A stretch of 47,630 bases of DNA from Elusimicrobiota bacterium. Lineage in GTDB: Bacteria; Elusimicrobiota; Elusimicrobia; UBA1565; UBA9628. A program made the translations under genes and the position numbers. The stretch is from NCBI GenBank assembly GCA_016191335.1, contig JACPOW010000063.1:1-47630 (forward strand). Reading direction: 5' to 3'. Numbering within the stretch: the stretch's first letter is position 1; the number at the start of each line of letters is the position of its first letter. The notes under the pieces were generated by a model. It worked only from the letters and a program-made list of their open reading frames with translations, had not been told where the DNA came from and searched no databases. Below are positions 1-8,619 of the stretch, in pieces.

Positions 1-135
1 CGTCGGCTCAGGAATTCGTTCCACGCTTCCTTCGGACAGGGCCTCGCGACCCCGCCCTTGCGTTTCCCTCGGGTCCCTGCGACCGGGTTCCCAGAGGACT
101 TCCACCTCTTCAGTCGTGCGTCATGCTGGGCGTAC
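1..135 (-). mobile_element. 5' part of a probable class IIC group II intron (truncated by window edge)
   Basis: Read on the minus strand from 135, the sequence begins GTACGCCCAGCATG (intron 5' consensus GUGYG). It continues with the hairpin AGAGG-TGGAAGT-CCTCT, then GGTCGCAGGGA, AACGCAAGGG and CCGAAGGAAGC, and ends GAGCCGACG at the window edge. This string of short motifs resembles domain I of bacterial group II intron ribozymes as I remember them. Class IIC introns are known to insert just after intrinsic terminators, and this one starts on the base after the U-tract of the SPFH-gene terminator. The reverse transcriptase and domains V and VI would lie left of the window. The first hairpin is weaker than usual. 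Family recognition is from memory, without a covariance search. Confidence 0.62.
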
Positions 136-174
136 AAAAAAGATAAACACCCGTCCCGGGACGAGTGTTTATCT
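136..174 (-). terminator. Rho-independent terminator of the SPFH gene
   Basis: Near-perfect inverted repeat: AGATAAACAC at 141-150 pairs with GTGTTTATCT at 165-174, around the palindromic core CGTCCCGGGACG. On the minus strand it is followed by six T. It lies 20 bases downstream of the SPFH stop codon. The probable group II intron starts directly after the T-run. Confidence 0.88.
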
Positions 175-194
175 ACGAGAATAGATCGACGAGT

Positions 195-1187
195 TCAGCC
201 GACCTTGCCGCCGCACTCCGCGCAGAACTTGGCTCCGGCCGCGAGGCCCTTGCCGCAGGACGAGCAGAACTTCGCCCCGGCCGGGCTTCCGGCCGCGGCG
301 CCCGCCGCCGGCGCGTTGGGGTTCATGTTGCCCATGGCCTGGCCCATCATCTGGCCCATGCCGAGGCCCGCTCCGAGGCCCATGCCCGCGGTCATGCCCG
401 CGCCCGCTCCGCCGCCCTCGTTGCCGGCGGCCTTCTCCATGACGTCGAGCGTGCGCTTCTGCTGGTACTTGTCGCCGAGGATGTCGACCTCGGCGCGGTC
501 CGCGAGGGCCTTCTTCAGGCGCAGGACGGTGTCGTCGTCCTCGGGCACGTCCACCGAGTTCAGGTAGAAGTTGACGAGCTTCACGCCGAACTGGCCGAAG
601 TCCTGGGCGAGCTTGCCCTGGATCGCGCCGGACATCTCCTCGAGGTGAGCCGCGATCTCGAGGACGTTGATCTTCTGCTTCACGATCGTCTCGGCGATGT
701 AGTCCTTGGCTCGCGTGAGCAGGACGCCGCGGAAGTAGTTCGACAGCTGGTCGGTCGTGAACTGCGGGCTCGTGGCCGAGAGCTGGGTCACGAACGCCTT
801 GGAGTCGGCGACCTGGATCCCGAACTGGCCGAACGCCCGCACGGGGAGGAACACGTTGAACTTGGGGTCCAGGACGGGGATGGGGCTGTTCGTGCCCCAC
901 TTCACGTCGAGGTTGACCGCCTTGTTCACGTAGTAGATCTCGGCCGCGAACGGGGTCTCGCCGCCGAAGGGGATGTTGACGTACTTGCGCAGGAACGGGA
1001 TGTTCGCCGTGCGCAGGGTATGCGTGCCGGGGCCGAGGACGTCGAGCGCCTGGCCGCCCTTGAAGAAGATGGCTTCCTGAGCCTGGTTGACGATGACCTG
1101 CGTGCCCCAGCTCAGGTCGTCGGGCGGATGGCGCCAGACGAGGACGTTGGCGGGGCCGTCATACTTGACTCGATCAATTAATGCCAT
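195..1187 (-). CDS. SPFH-domain protein with C-terminal zinc ribbon (YdjI-like)
   Basis: 330 aa. The N-terminal 230 residues are an SPFH/band-7-type domain of the YdjI or 'virion core protein' group, with the motifs VWRHPPDD and GPGTHTLRTANIP. Next comes a Gly/Met-rich low-complexity stretch (about 250-300), then a zinc ribbon with CSSCG and CAECG pairs near the C-terminus. There is no signal peptide or clear membrane helix, so membrane association would come through the SPFH fold. Homologues are thought to act as scaffolds in stress or membrane organisation; the exact role is unknown. It is a single-gene unit with its own sigma70-type promoter and a strong terminator. The ATG at 1187 has GGAGG about 12 bases upstream, rather far. 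Confidence 0.85.
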   Translation of the reverse strand: MALIDRVKYDGPANVLVWRHPPDDLSWGTQVIVNQAQEAIFFKGGQALDVLGPGTHTLRTANIPFLRKYVNIPFGGETPFAAEIYYVNKAVNLDVKWGTNSPIPVLDPKFNVFLPVRAFGQFGIQVADSKAFVTQLSATSPQFTTDQLSNYFRGVLLTRAKDYIAETIVKQKINVLEIAAHLEEMSGAIQGKLAQDFGQFGVKLVNFYLNSVDVPEDDDTVLRLKKALADRAEVDILGDKYQQKRTLDVMEKAAGNEGGGAGAGMTAGMGLGAGLGMGQMMGQAMGNMNPNAPAAGAAAGSPAGAKFCSSCGKGLAAGAKFCAECGGKVG

Positions 1188-1213
1188 GGTGGGGTGTAAC
1201 CTCCAGAATCTTT

Positions 1214-1242
1214 ACTATAGCCTCCGCGCCGGACCCTGTCAA
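1214..1242 (-). promoter_or_regulatory. Sigma70-type promoter of the SPFH gene
   Basis: Minus strand TTGACA (1242-1237), 17-base spacer, TATAGT (1219-1214). The predicted transcript starts near 1207, giving a leader of about 20 bases that contains GGAGG. Confidence 0.85.
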
Positions 1243-1258
1243 CCCTTTCCGGAGCGGG

Positions 1259-3118
1259 TCAGGCCACGCCGCGCACGGAGCGGCTCATCGCGTCGCGCTC
1301 CTCGTTGATCATCAAGGTGACGTCGTCGGGGCGCAGGGCGAAGCGGGCGGCGAAGGAGTGCAGGGCGGAGCGCTCGTCTTCGCTGACGACGCCGTCGGTC
1401 AGGCTCATGCGGATCATGCCGCGCAGCATGGTCTCGGCCTGGCCGCCGTCCTCCGCCTTCGGGGCGTCGAGCAGGCCCGCGCGCGCGGCGGAGGCGATCT
1501 GGGCCGCCTTCGACGGCGGCAGGCCGCGGCTGCGGGCGTAGGAGTCGAGGAAGGCCTTCTCGGCCAGGCTCTCCTCTCCGTCGGCCAAGGTCGCGCGGGC
1601 GAGTATGCCGTAGGCGTCGGCGGGGCTCAGGTCCGAGCCCCAGTCGAGGCCGGCGAGCGCGGGCTGGACGCGCGCCGCCGCGACGGACACGCCGGCCGGC
1701 CGCCTCCACTCGCCGAACGGGATCAGCTCGGTGAGCACCCAGTGCTTGCGGCCGTCGTTGAGCGGGGTGGAGCAGTAGGCGCAGGCCGCCTCGGAGCCCT
1801 CGGCCGGCGGGGCGCCGCACGAGGGGCAGCGCGCGGTGCGCAGGCCCTGGTGCGCGTCGGTCCGGGCCCCGGCCGCGCGGCGCAGCACGAAGAAGTGCTG
1901 GCGCAGCTCGCCCGCGGCGGACCATTTGACGACGACGTGGGCGCGGCGCCAGGCCCCGCCGTTCTCGAAGGCGACGACCTCCACCGCGCCGACGGCCGCC
2001 TTCTCGAAGGCGTCCCCCCAGCCCCCGGCGGCGGCGAAGCCGGCGCAGAAGGCCTCGTCGGCGACGGGGCGCAGCGGCGCGGGGTCCCCCAGCCGGCGCG
2101 CGTCGAGCCAGCGCCAGAAGACCACCGAGGTCCGGTCCTCGAGCTCCGACAGGCTCAGCCCCGGGTCGGACGCGGCCGCCTCGGCCCAGCCGTCCACGTC
2201 GCGCATGGGGTCGCGCAGGCGCCACTCGCAGCTCTGCGTGATCTCGGAGAGCACCCAGTCGTACTCGCCGGAGTTCACCCAGGACCGGCACGCCGCGCAC
2301 TGCGCCGCGTCGGCGATCGGCAGCGGCGCGCCGCAGCTCGGGCAGCGCCCCTCGATGAGGCCGGGCGTCTTGAGGGTCTTCGCGCCGGGACGGCGCAGGA
2401 AAGTCCAGACCTCCTCGAACTCCTCGCGTCCCGGGGAGCCGGAGACCGTGCCGCCCTCCGCGTCGACCATGCGGTCGGAGGCGGCGGCGACGATCCTCAC
2501 GCACAGCTCGTCGAAGTGCTTGTCGCTGACGCAGGCGAGCAGCTCGATGTCCCGGACCTCGACGCCCTCCATCAGGTTGCGCAGGCCGCGGGCCTTCAGG
2601 GCCCCGAGCTGGCGCTCGAAGCGCTCGCGCACGCCGTCGGAGATGAAGGCCCGGGCGCTCGCCATGTCCCCCGAGGACCAGGCGTCCTGGATCTTATGGA
2701 AGGCCGCTCCGGCGCGGCGCAGGAAGGCCCGGTCGTCGAACTCCGGGTCCCGCTGCCGCAGGCGGGACAGCTCCGCGCCCTTGCGCGCCGACAGCTGGCC
2801 GCCGCCGCGCGCCGACGGGCCGAACTCCCGGCTCGCCGGCCCGGCGGAATGGACCTCCTCGTTGATCTTCCAGATCATGTAGATCATGAAGACGGTGAAG
2901 GGCACGCCGAACAGGGGCTTCTCCACGACCATGCGGACGTAAAGGTAGAGGAAGAAGAACAGCAGGTCGCCCGAGTCAGAGGAGGAGCCGCCGCCGTAGC
3001 TGTAGGAGGAGGAGCCGCCCGAGAACCCGCCCGAGTAGCTCTCGCCGCCGCCCGCCCGCGCCGACGCCCGCGCCGCGAGCGCGGCGACGAGGGCGAGCAC
3101 GAGGAGTAGGCGGCGCAT
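1259..3118 (-). CDS. TIM44-like / zinc-ribbon / TerB-like membrane protein
   Basis: 619 aa from the ATG at 3118; an upstream in-frame ATG at 3154 would only put 12 residues in front of the signal sequence. Order: signal peptide (1-20), Gly/Ser/Tyr-rich segment (22-50), hydrophobic segment (about 52-88), TIM44-like region (about 110-250), zinc ribbon RCPSCGAPL with CAAC (near 255), a second TIM44-like region, a second ribbon RCPSCGAPP with CAYC (near 422), and a C-terminal helical TerB-like domain containing LTDGVVSEDE. TIM44-like domains bind membranes or unfolded chains and TerB domains occur in envelope-stress proteins. The specific function is not known. It stands alone, and a TAAACT hexamer 7 bases before the ATG suggests a leaderless message. 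Confidence 0.8.
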   Translation of the reverse strand: MRRLLLVLALVAALAARASARAGGGESYSGGFSGGSSSYSYGGGSSSDSGDLLFFFLYLYVRMVVEKPLFGVPFTVFMIYMIWKINEEVHSAGPASREFGPSARGGGQLSARKGAELSRLRQRDPEFDDRAFLRRAGAAFHKIQDAWSSGDMASARAFISDGVRERFERQLGALKARGLRNLMEGVEVRDIELLACVSDKHFDELCVRIVAAASDRMVDAEGGTVSGSPGREEFEEVWTFLRRPGAKTLKTPGLIEGRCPSCGAPLPIADAAQCAACRSWVNSGEYDWVLSEITQSCEWRLRDPMRDVDGWAEAAASDPGLSLSELEDRTSVVFWRWLDARRLGDPAPLRPVADEAFCAGFAAAGGWGDAFEKAAVGAVEVVAFENGGAWRRAHVVVKWSAAGELRQHFFVLRRAAGARTDAHQGLRTARCPSCGAPPAEGSEAACAYCSTPLNDGRKHWVLTELIPFGEWRRPAGVSVAAARVQPALAGLDWGSDLSPADAYGILARATLADGEESLAEKAFLDSYARSRGLPPSKAAQIASAARAGLLDAPKAEDGGQAETMLRGMIRMSLTDGVVSEDERSALHSFAARFALRPDDVTLMINEERDAMSRSVRGVA

Positions 3119-3125
3119 CGTGTGC

Positions 3126-3131
3126 AGTTTA
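3126..3131 (-). promoter_or_regulatory. -10 hexamer TAAACT placed for a leaderless mRNA
   Basis: Minus strand TAAACT lies 7 bases before the ATG at 3118. No Shine-Dalgarno is visible. It fits the TANNNT-N6-start pattern seen at several genes in this window. Confidence 0.5.
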
Positions 3132-3172
3132 GCCCCGGAACGGAGCCGCGTCAAGCGACAAAGGCCGGGGAG

Positions 3173-3190
3173 ACTATCCTTGAGGATAGT
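3173..3190. repeat. Palindrome CTATCC-TTGA-GGATAG at the thiN stop codon
   Basis: ACTATCC, loop TTGA, GGATAGT. The thiN stop TAG lies inside the left arm. The same 16-base core occurs at 40229-40244, again at the 3' end of a minus-strand gene. It could be a weak terminator, an mRNA 3'-end stabiliser or a short dispersed palindrome. No T-run follows here. Confidence 0.6.
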
Positions 3191-3806
3191 GGCGGGCGAC
3201 GACGACCCACACGCGGCCCTTGAGGACGGTCAACATCACCTTGCCCTCGGCTCGGTTTCCCAGGCCGCGGCTGCCGCGGCGCAGGACCTCGTCCCTCAGA
3301 GCGAAGCGCGCGCCGGTCAAGGTCAGCCGGGCTCTCGGCGCGGCCAGCAGGGAGAAGCGCGCGCCCTTCTTGAAGGCGAGCCGGTGGCGGCCCGGCCCGA
3401 GCAGGCGCGCGGTCCCGCCGTCGATCACGGTCAGGTCGAGGCCGCGCGCTCCTTCCTCGAGGGCGGCGAAATTCACCAGCTCGTGATCGAGGCCGCCTCC
3501 CAGCACGCCGGCAAGCCACACGACGCGGGCGCCGATCGAGCGGGCGAGGCCGAGGGCTTTGTCGAGATCGGAGCACTCGGGATCGAAGTCGTACCGGTGC
3601 TCGGTCTTCGTCCAGGCTTTGGGGAGCGACTTCGGCACGGAGTCCATGTCGCCGACGATGTAGTCAGGCCGCAGGCGCAGGGCGACCGCGTGGCGCGCGC
3701 CGCCGTCGGCGCAGATCAACGCGTCCGCCCGGCGGGCGGAGGCGCGCACCGTCTTGGGGTCGCGGATGTCGCCGTTGAGCAGGATCAGAGCGGTCTTGGT
3801 CGTCAT
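3174..3806 (-). CDS. thiN: Thiamine pyrophosphokinase
   Basis: 210 aa. Transfers pyrophosphate from ATP to thiamine to make thiamine diphosphate. Family motifs in order: LLNGDI (about 10), CADGGARHA (about 32), VGDMDS (about 52), DLDKALG (about 80), GGGLDHELVN (about 102), and a C-terminal beta-rich thiamine-binding part. Length is normal for the family. The ATG at 3806 overlaps the stop of the upstream phosphodiesterase gene (ATGA), so the two are probably translationally coupled. It is the last gene of the cysS operon, and its stop codon is inside a hairpin. Confidence 0.9.
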   Translation of the reverse strand: MTTKTALILLNGDIRDPKTVRASARRADALICADGGARHAVALRLRPDYIVGDMDSVPKSLPKAWTKTEHRYDFDPECSDLDKALGLARSIGARVVWLAGVLGGGLDHELVNFAALEEGARGLDLTVIDGGTARLLGPGRHRLAFKKGARFSLLAAPRARLTLTGARFALRDEVLRRGSRGLGNRAEGKVMLTVLKGRVWVVVARHYPQG

Positions 3807-5248
3807 CGCGGAGCGGCCAGCGCCTCGGCCCTCACCGCCGCGCCGTCGCCGGGCGGGTAGCCGAAGCCGAGCAGGCGCCCGACCGTCGGCGCCAGGTCCA
3901 CCGTCGCGGCGGGGGCGTCGTAGACGCCGCCGGCGACGCCCCGGCCCCAGAAGACCAGCGGCACGCGCGCGTCGTAGTCCCAGGGGGTGCCGTGGCTCGT
4001 GCCCGGGGGCGCGTCGCCGAGGAGCACGTTCTCGGCCATGATCAGGAACAAGTCGCCGGACCGTCCCGGGTCGTAGGAGAGGCGGAAGGCCTCGGCGAAA
4101 GGCCCGCCCTTCTCGCCCGCGACGTAGACCCCGCCCGCGCCGTCCACGGCGGCGAGAGCCTTCGCGGCCTGGCCCAGGAAATCGCGCCGCTCGAGGCCCA
4201 GCTTCCCGGCCGCGTCGAGGTTCAGGTAAAGATGAGGCGTCTGGTTCGACAGGATCCAGCGCCCGTCCGGGAGCGGCCACTTCTTCTGCAGGACCTGTTC
4301 GAGCTCGGCTCCGAACTTCTGCCAGTCCACGCGGCGCACGCCGAGGGCCTTGCCCGAGGCGTCCTCGGGCGAGGGGATCGCCCCGTGGTCCGAGGACAAC
4401 GCCAGCGCGACCGAGCCGCCGGAGGCCTTGTCGACGAGGCGGAGCAGGCGGCCGGTGAGGGCGTCGAGGCTCTTGAGCTGGGCGTCCATCTCGGGGACCT
4501 CGAGGCCGTGGGTGTGGCCGACGAGGTCGGTCCCCGAGTAGCTGACGAGGAGCAGGTCCGTGCCAGCGCCCCGGCCGACGCGCTCGCGCTTGACGAGCTC
4601 GGCGACGAGCAGGTCCAGCGCCTGGTCGTAGACGGGGCTGGCGATCAGCTCCTTGGGCACGCGCTTGCCCTTCACCGGGAGGAGCCCCTTCTTCTTGAGC
4701 CCCGCGTTGAACGCCGCGAGCCACGCGGGACGCTTGTAATACGAAGAGGTCGTGAACTCCCCGTTGAAGCGGTCGAACCAGAGCACGACGTCCGCCCTGC
4801 GTCCCCCGAGGATGATGGCGCCGCGGTCCTTGCCGGACACCGCGAACACGCGGGACTTCGGGTCGAACGCCTTGAGCGCGTCGGCGAGCGTCGGCCCGCG
4901 CAGGTGCTCGGGGCCGAGGCCGTAGGCCGCGTCGGCCATGCAGTAGGTCTCCGAGCCCGCGACGCGGTCGTACCAGTCGTTGGCGACGATGCCGTGCACC
5001 GCGGGGGTGCGGCCCGTCGAGATCGCGGCGTGGCCCGGGGCGGTCTCCGTGGGGATGTGCAGATGGCGGGCCCGGGTGAAGACCGCGCCCTCGCGGCGCA
5101 GGCGGCGGAAGCCGCCGTCGGGGAGGTCGGAGCGGTCGAGGTACTCGGGGCGCATCTGGTCGACGACGACGACCACGCCGAGGCGGACGGCGGCCGAAGC
5201 GGACGAGCCGAACAGAAGAACGGCCGAGAATAAAAAAGAGACCGGCAT
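3803..5248 (-). CDS. Exported alkaline-phosphatase-superfamily phosphodiesterase
   Basis: 481 aa from the ATG at 5248, which begins a good signal peptide (SFLFSAVLLFGSSASA). An ATG at 5269 would overlap the upstream gene. Type I phosphodiesterase/nucleotide pyrophosphatase fold: first metal Asp in VVVVVDQMRPEYL, nucleophile region PTETAPGHAAIST, second metal site SSDHGAIPSPE, and a later His in GTSHGTPWDYD. It resembles PafA-like periplasmic phosphatases that release phosphate from phosphomonoesters or diesters. The substrate cannot be read from the sequence. Expected in the periplasm. It lies between the CDF transporter and thiN in one operon. Confidence 0.85.
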   Translation of the reverse strand: MPVSFLFSAVLLFGSSASAAVRLGVVVVVDQMRPEYLDRSDLPDGGFRRLRREGAVFTRARHLHIPTETAPGHAAISTGRTPAVHGIVANDWYDRVAGSETYCMADAAYGLGPEHLRGPTLADALKAFDPKSRVFAVSGKDRGAIILGGRRADVVLWFDRFNGEFTTSSYYKRPAWLAAFNAGLKKKGLLPVKGKRVPKELIASPVYDQALDLLVAELVKRERVGRGAGTDLLLVSYSGTDLVGHTHGLEVPEMDAQLKSLDALTGRLLRLVDKASGGSVALALSSDHGAIPSPEDASGKALGVRRVDWQKFGAELEQVLQKKWPLPDGRWILSNQTPHLYLNLDAAGKLGLERRDFLGQAAKALAAVDGAGGVYVAGEKGGPFAEAFRLSYDPGRSGDLFLIMAENVLLGDAPPGTSHGTPWDYDARVPLVFWGRGVAGGVYDAPAATVDLAPTVGRLLGFGYPPGDGAAVRAEALAAPR

Positions 5249-5258
5249 GATCCTGGTT

Positions 5259-6146
5259 CTAAACGGCATTTTCTTTTTCTATCTGCAAAGTCACGTGCGT
5301 GATGCCGAAACGGTCGGCCATGATCTTCTTCCCGGCGAGGAGGGCGTCGGCGTGGTCGCGGCCGGCCTCGAGGACGAGGTGGCCGCTCATGGAGTCCTTG
5401 CCCTGGGTCAGGGACCAGAGGTGGAGGTCGTGGACGTCGGTCACGCCCGGGATCTCCTTGAGCGCGGCGCGGATCTCGTCGATGTCGAGGTGCGCCGGGG
5501 CGCCCTCGAGCAGGATGTTCACCGAGTCGCGCAGGAGCCAGAACGCGGTGAGGACGATGCCGCCGCAGATCAGCACGGTGACGATGGCGTCGGCGCGGTA
5601 CCAGCGCGTCTGCAGGATGATGAACCCGGCGAGCAAGGCGCCGACGGAGCCGGCGCCGTCGGAGATGACGTGGAGCAAAGCGCCTCGCATGTTGATGTTG
5701 GTGCGGCTCGCCTTCCACAGGATCGCGGCGGAGCCGACGTTGCACAGCAGGCCCACGAAGGCGACGGCGATCATCGGCTTGGCCGCGATGGCCGTCGGGA
5801 AGGCGAAGCGCGCCCACGCCTCGCGCAGCAGGAAGCCGGTGGCGACCATCAGCGCGATCGCGTTGCCGAGCGCGGCCAGGACCTCGACGCGGCGGTAGCC
5901 GTAGGTGCGCTTGGGGTCGGCGGGCAGGCGGGCCAGCATCGCGGCGACCAAGGTCAGGCTCAGGCCCAGCAGGTCGACGGCCATGTGCGCGGCGTCGGCG
6001 ATCAGGGCCAGGCTTCCCGTCCACCAGCCGCCGGCGAGCTCGACGAAGAAGATGACGCCCGTCAGGGCGATCGCGCCGTACAGCGGGCGTTCGGCGTCGC
6101 CCTCGGCTTGGTGATGCTCGTGGTCGTGACCTCCGCCGCGGATCAT
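5259..6146 (-). CDS. CDF-family cation efflux transporter (CzcD/ZitB-like)
   Basis: 295 aa. Start ATG at 6146 overlaps the rlmB stop (ATGA). The N-terminal His-rich GHDHEHH is a typical metal-binding patch. Six membrane segments are expected between about 15 and 205. Metal-site residues appear as H and D in IADAAHMAVD in TM2 and D in HVISDGAGSVG in TM5. A C-terminal cytoplasmic dimerisation domain follows (HDLHLWSLTQG, about 230-250), whose motifs are typical of zinc exporters. Exchanges Zn2+ (or Co/Cd) for protons across the inner membrane. The neighbouring exported phosphodiesterase is of a family that usually needs zinc, which may explain the linkage (inference). Confidence 0.9.
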   Translation of the reverse strand: MIRGGGHDHEHHQAEGDAERPLYGAIALTGVIFFVELAGGWWTGSLALIADAAHMAVDLLGLSLTLVAAMLARLPADPKRTYGYRRVEVLAALGNAIALMVATGFLLREAWARFAFPTAIAAKPMIAVAFVGLLCNVGSAAILWKASRTNINMRGALLHVISDGAGSVGALLAGFIILQTRWYRADAIVTVLICGGIVLTAFWLLRDSVNILLEGAPAHLDIDEIRAALKEIPGVTDVHDLHLWSLTQGKDSMSGHLVLEAGRDHADALLAGKKIMADRFGITHVTLQIEKENAV

Positions 6147-7101
6147 GGGAGCTTGGCTTTCCGGTTCTGGCGGGCGATCTCGTAGAGGAGGGCGGTGGCC
6201 GCGCACGAGGCGTTGAGGCTGCCGACGCCGTGCTCCGACTGGGGCACGCGCATCAGCTCGTCGCAGGAGGCGCGCACGAGCGGGCGCATCCCGTAGCCTT
6301 CCGAGCCGATGACGAGCACGCAGGGCGTGTTGATGACGCAGTCCCAGGCGTCCTTGCCCGAGGCGTCGGCGCCGTACACCCAGAACCCGTGCTTCTTGCA
6401 CAGGTCGAGGGTCTGGGCGATGTTCACGACGCGGTGCACCGGGATCTTGAGCGCGGCGCCGGCCGAGGCCTGGATGACGGCCTGGGTCACGGGCGCGGAT
6501 CTACGCTCGGGGATCACGACGCAGCGCGCGTGGAGCTGGAGCGCCGAGCGCGTGATGGCGCCGAGGTTGTGCGGGTCCTGGATCTGGTCGAGCACCACGA
6601 CGACGAGGCCTTTCTTGCGCTCCTCGTCGAGGCCCTGCACCCACTCGGAGAAGGTCGCCGCGGGATCGAACGAGACGCGGATCGCGATGCCGTCGTGCTT
6701 GCCGCCCTTGACCGCGCGGTCGAGCTCGGGGCGGGACATGTAGCGGATCAGCACGCCGAGGTCCTTGGCCATCTTGATGCACATCCCGATGTTGGGATGT
6801 GCCAGTTCGTGCTCGATCCACATCTCGCGGCAGTCGTAAGGCGTCTTGGTCAGCGCCTTGGCCACGGCCTCGAAGCCGCCCATCCAGCGCGTCTCGGCGT
6901 TGGCCGGGCGCTCCTCCCCCTCCGCCGGCTCGGCGCCGCGCGGACCCGAACCGGTCAGGCGCTCGTGGCGGAACTTGTCGTGCTGGCGCTTCTTGTCGAA
7001 ATGGCGGTTCTTGTCGAAAGGCTTGGCCTTCGGCGGATGCTGGGGACGGTCGCCGCGGTCGGGGCGGTTGTTGCGGTCGGGACGACGGCCGAATTTCTTT
7101 T

Positions 7102-7105
<4 letters not shown>
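6143..7105 (-). CDS. rlmB: 23S rRNA 2'-O-ribose methyltransferase, SpoU/TrmH family (RlmB-like)
   Basis: 320 aa. Methylates the 2'-OH of a guanosine in 23S rRNA using SAM. The first 60 residues are a basic, disordered Arg/Lys/Asp extension (RPDRNNRPDRGDRP). A substrate-binding L30e-like domain follows (about 75-150), then the knotted SPOUT domain with DQIQDPHNLGAITRSA, VIGSEGYGMR and SLNASCAATALLYE. The order cysS-rlmB is common in bacteria. It starts 4 bases inside the cysS end (ATGA) and overlaps the transporter gene the same way. Confidence 0.92.
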
Positions 7106-8484
<1,379 letters not shown>

Positions 8485-8490
8485 GCGGGT

Positions 8491-8496
8491 ATTCTA
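8491..8496 (-). promoter_or_regulatory. -10 hexamer TAGAAT of the leaderless cysS operon
   Basis: TAGAAT, six bases, then the ATG at 8484. There is no recognisable -35 box and no ribosome binding site. The predicted transcript begins at or next to the start codon. Confidence 0.6.
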
Positions 8497-8590
8497 GGAA
8501 ATACCGGGCCTCTCGGCCCATCGCTCTTCCTCACGAATCGGGGTCATAGCAGCCTCGATCGGCGCCGAAAATTGCCATAATAATCCCGGG

Positions 8591-8612
8591 TCCGGCGGGA
8601 CGATCCGCCGGA
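8591..8612 (+). promoter_or_regulatory. Hairpin covering the otsA ribosome binding site
   Basis: TCCGGCGG (8591-8598), loop GACGAT, CCGCCGGA (8605-8612): an 8-bp perfect stem. Its right arm overlaps the GGAGG at 8610-8614 that serves the GTG at 8620. A CATAAT hexamer at 8576-8581 would start transcription just before the stem. The hairpin could gate translation (RNA-thermometer-like or protein-controlled). That role is inferred from position only. Confidence 0.5.
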
Positions 8613-8619
8613 GGATCGG

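Noticed and set aside
1181..3109. Plus-strand open frame of 642 codons opposite the TIM44-like gene
   Set aside because: Antisense shadow. The minus strand has the signal peptide, zinc ribbons and TerB-like domain.
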